Assembly (NCBI GenBank): GCA_904501865.1
Contig: CAJGCF010000015.1
Location: 1-23,260, forward strand
DNA length: 23,260 bases
From: an uncultured Clostridia bacterium
GTDB lineage: Bacteria > Bacillota > Clostridia > Oscillospirales > CAG-272
Direction: 5' to 3'
In this document: positions 23,260 to 23,260 of the stretch, one piece after another
How positions within the stretch are numbered: the stretch's first letter is position 1
Layout: every line of letters begins with the position of its first letter
Program-made: the position numbers and the translations under genes
Notes under the pieces: generated by a model
What the model saw: only the letters and a program-made list of their open reading frames with translations
What the model was told of the DNA's origin: nothing
The model's database searches: none

Positions 23260-23260
23260 T

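Overview
The window looks like chromosomal DNA from an anaerobic, Gram-positive, low-to-mid GC member of the Clostridia (Bacillota). The evidence is a PolC-type replicative polymerase, a T-box leader in front of thrS, the order pyrH-frr-uppS-cdsA-dxr-rseP-ispG-polC, strong purine-rich ribosome binding sites and TTGACA/TATAAT promoters. Genus cannot be named from the sequence alone. No gap between genes exceeds about 270 bases, and I saw no tRNA, rRNA or CRISPR array.

Layout. (1) 1-770: the 3' end of a sugar-type ABC transporter ATPase and its terminator. (2) 780-2240: an Xre-type regulator with a helical C-terminal half, then a small lipoprotein with a His/Cys cluster, probably one operon. 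(3) 2320-5043: a methylglyoxal synthase-like gene with altered active-site positions, a T-box leader with threonine specifier ACC, and thrS. (4) 5106-16135: an operon for nucleotide supply (pyrH), ribosome recycling (frr), isoprenoid and lipid precursors (uppS, cdsA, dxr, ispG), intramembrane proteolysis (rseP) and replication (polC), closed by a strong bidirectional terminator. (5) 16144-16871, minus strand: a cytoplasmic BspA-type leucine-rich-repeat protein. (6) 17070-17513: dut. (7) 17528-21002: a three-gene operon with a His-rich COG0523 (CobW/ZNG1-like) metal GTPase, a second degenerate COG0523-like protein apparently fused to a TIGR03943/YcgQ-like C-terminal domain, and an acyltransferase-3 membrane protein. 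(8) 21066-21956: a Cys-rich protein of unknown function with six consecutive cysteines. (9) 21990-23260: a disturbed accessory edge. The left end of an IS3-like element is cut off near base 22300 and abuts, in opposite orientation, the first 15 codons of a truncated gene. That stub lies just downstream of the C-terminal part of an Rhs/YD-repeat protein, whose variable tail carries a His...Cys pattern suggesting a permuted papain-like hydrolase.

The most interesting parts are the right edge (a possible polymorphic toxin whose expected immunity-gene position holds only a stub, and an IS leader that appears built to block translation from read-through transcripts), the paired COG0523 genes, and the methylglyoxal synthase-like protein. 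Family assignments come from remembered motifs; no database search was possible.
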